From 66-474 sp036279975 (GTDB lineage Bacteria; Pseudomonadota; Gammaproteobacteria; Xanthomonadales; Rhodanobacteraceae), in the NCBI GenBank assembly GCA_036279975.1, contig DASURP010000062.1, forward strand, positions 1 through 64,000: a stretch of 64,000 bases of DNA. The letters are read 5' to 3'. Below the pieces are notes generated by a model. It was given only the letters and a program-made list of their open reading frames with translations, was not told the origin of the DNA and did not search any database. Shown here one piece after another: positions 63,527 through 64,000 of this stretch. Numbering within the stretch: position 1 is the stretch's first letter; each line of letters opens with the position of its first letter. A program made the position numbers and the translations under genes.

Positions 63527-64000
63527 TCAGATGGCCCGGTCGGGGAACCATTTGCGCAAATGGCGCTTCAGGCCCAGGGCCGGCGCCTCCACCGCGTGCC
63601 ACGAAAGCCACGCCAAGCCGGCCGTCACGAGGATCGACACAGCCACCGAGCCCCAGTAAGTCGAGCCACCGGGCCAGTAGCGGACACTGAGTTGTTGCAC
63701 GAAGTACGCGTAGATGTAGATGCCGTACGACAGGTCGCCGAAACGGGATGCCGAGCGCACCCATGGCGTGCTCAGCGAACCCAGGAACAGGACCACGGGG
63801 GCAATCACGACCCATACCAGCAGGTCATCCTGGCCGGCGACCGACGAGCCAACCAGCAATGCCAGCCCGCCACAGCCCCAGGCGACAGGATGACGTCGCA
63901 GCGTACCCACGAATTGGCGCGCACAAAGTCCCGACACGAAAAACCCCGTGCAGAGATATTTCAGGTGATGGAGGGCGTTCGCCTGGGCGTGGCCCGGCAG
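63527..64000 (-). CDS. Acyltransferase family 3 membrane protein (OafA/YrhL-like), C-terminal part
   Basis: The frame is open to the window edge, so the N-terminal part, including the catalytic His region, lies outside. The visible 157 residues contain about four membrane spans and the hallmark FGDLSYGIYIYAYFVQQ of the family's last third, ending in a basic cytoplasmic tail (GLKRHLRKWFPDRAI). Such enzymes O-acylate cell-surface sugars. It is convergent with the protease gene, ten bases away. Confidence 0.85.
   Translation of the reverse strand: MPGHAQANALHHLKYLCTGFFVSGLCARQFVGTLRRHPVAWGCGGLALLVGSSVAGQDDLLVWVVIAPVVLFLGSLSTPWVRSASRFGDLSYGIYIYAYFVQQLSVRYWPGGSTYWGSVAVSILVTAGLAWLSWHAVEAPALGLKRHLRKWFPDRAI

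Overview
The window is a GC-rich, densely packed stretch of bacterial chromosome made almost entirely of housekeeping genes. Gene content and order point to a gammaproteobacterium of the Xanthomonadales, most likely Rhodanobacteraceae (Rhodanobacter/Dyella/Luteibacter-like). The grounds are the aroC-asd-fimV-truA-trpF-trpB-trpA-accD block, a DksA with a histone-like Lys/Ala-rich tail, lon-hupB-tRNA-Val, a FimX-type protein, and REP-like elements with a GTAG head. The genus cannot be fixed from the sequence alone. No phage, insertion sequence, CRISPR array or rRNA was seen; the one RNA gene is tRNA-Val(UAC).

Layout. 156-14596, minus strand: prmB, a GNAT acetyltransferase, aroC, asd, a small coiled-coil protein, fimV, truA, trpF-trpB-trpA, a four-gene respiratory operon and accD. 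The respiratory operon (CuA/cytochrome c subunit II, heme-copper subunit I, SCO/SenC, small membrane protein) sits between trpA and accD. It matches the gene set described for the sNOR nitric oxide reductase cluster (norS, norY, senC, orf1). Its subunit I has Asn where oxidases carry the cross-linked active-site Tyr. 14656-20908: psd, an unknown protein, a PP2C phosphatase, and the dnaQ-rnhA-methyltransferase / gloB-mltD neighbourhood also found in E. coli. 21101-31348: fabI, ppiD, nadB-nadA, tRNA-Val, hupB, lon and dksA, with hairpin-rich repeat blocks on both sides of hupB/lon. 31471-43035: yidD, dihydroorotase, a tightly overlapping mtaD-yciI-ubiG-gph-(squalene synthase-like)-folE2 operon, the efp/epmB pair, fimX and nadK. 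43120-54489: NAD-glutamate dehydrogenase, an RND efflux pair, two small envelope proteins and an aldo/keto reductase. 54610-64000: rpsP-rimM-trmD-rplS, ffh, an sdpR-sdpI-hydrolase operon, a ccsA-like gene, an exported serine protease and the C-terminal part of an acyltransferase cut by the window edge.

How genes work together: several operons are translationally coupled through ATGA or GTGA overlaps (trpF/B/A, nadA/B, gloB/mltD, methyltransferase/rnhA, ubiG/gph/folE2, sdpR/I, senC/orf1). FimV and FimX both serve type IV pili. EpmB modifies EF-P next door. NadA, NadB and NadK cover two steps of NAD synthesis and the conversion of NAD to NADP.

Most unusual signals: (i) the probable sNOR operon; (ii) a 7-bp tandem repeat running through the first codons of trpA, with a second array just upstream of asd; (iii) a two-hairpin repeat at 1-52 and 30322-30373 whose stems differ by compensatory changes while the loops stay nearly constant; (iv) at least seven intergenic palindromes centred on ATCC, all in one orientation; (v) a perfect 47-bp direct repeat around hairpins between tRNA-Val and hupB; (vi) REP elements that supply the stop codons of truA and folE2; (vii) a DksA with one of its four zinc cysteines and a basic tail of about 145 residues.
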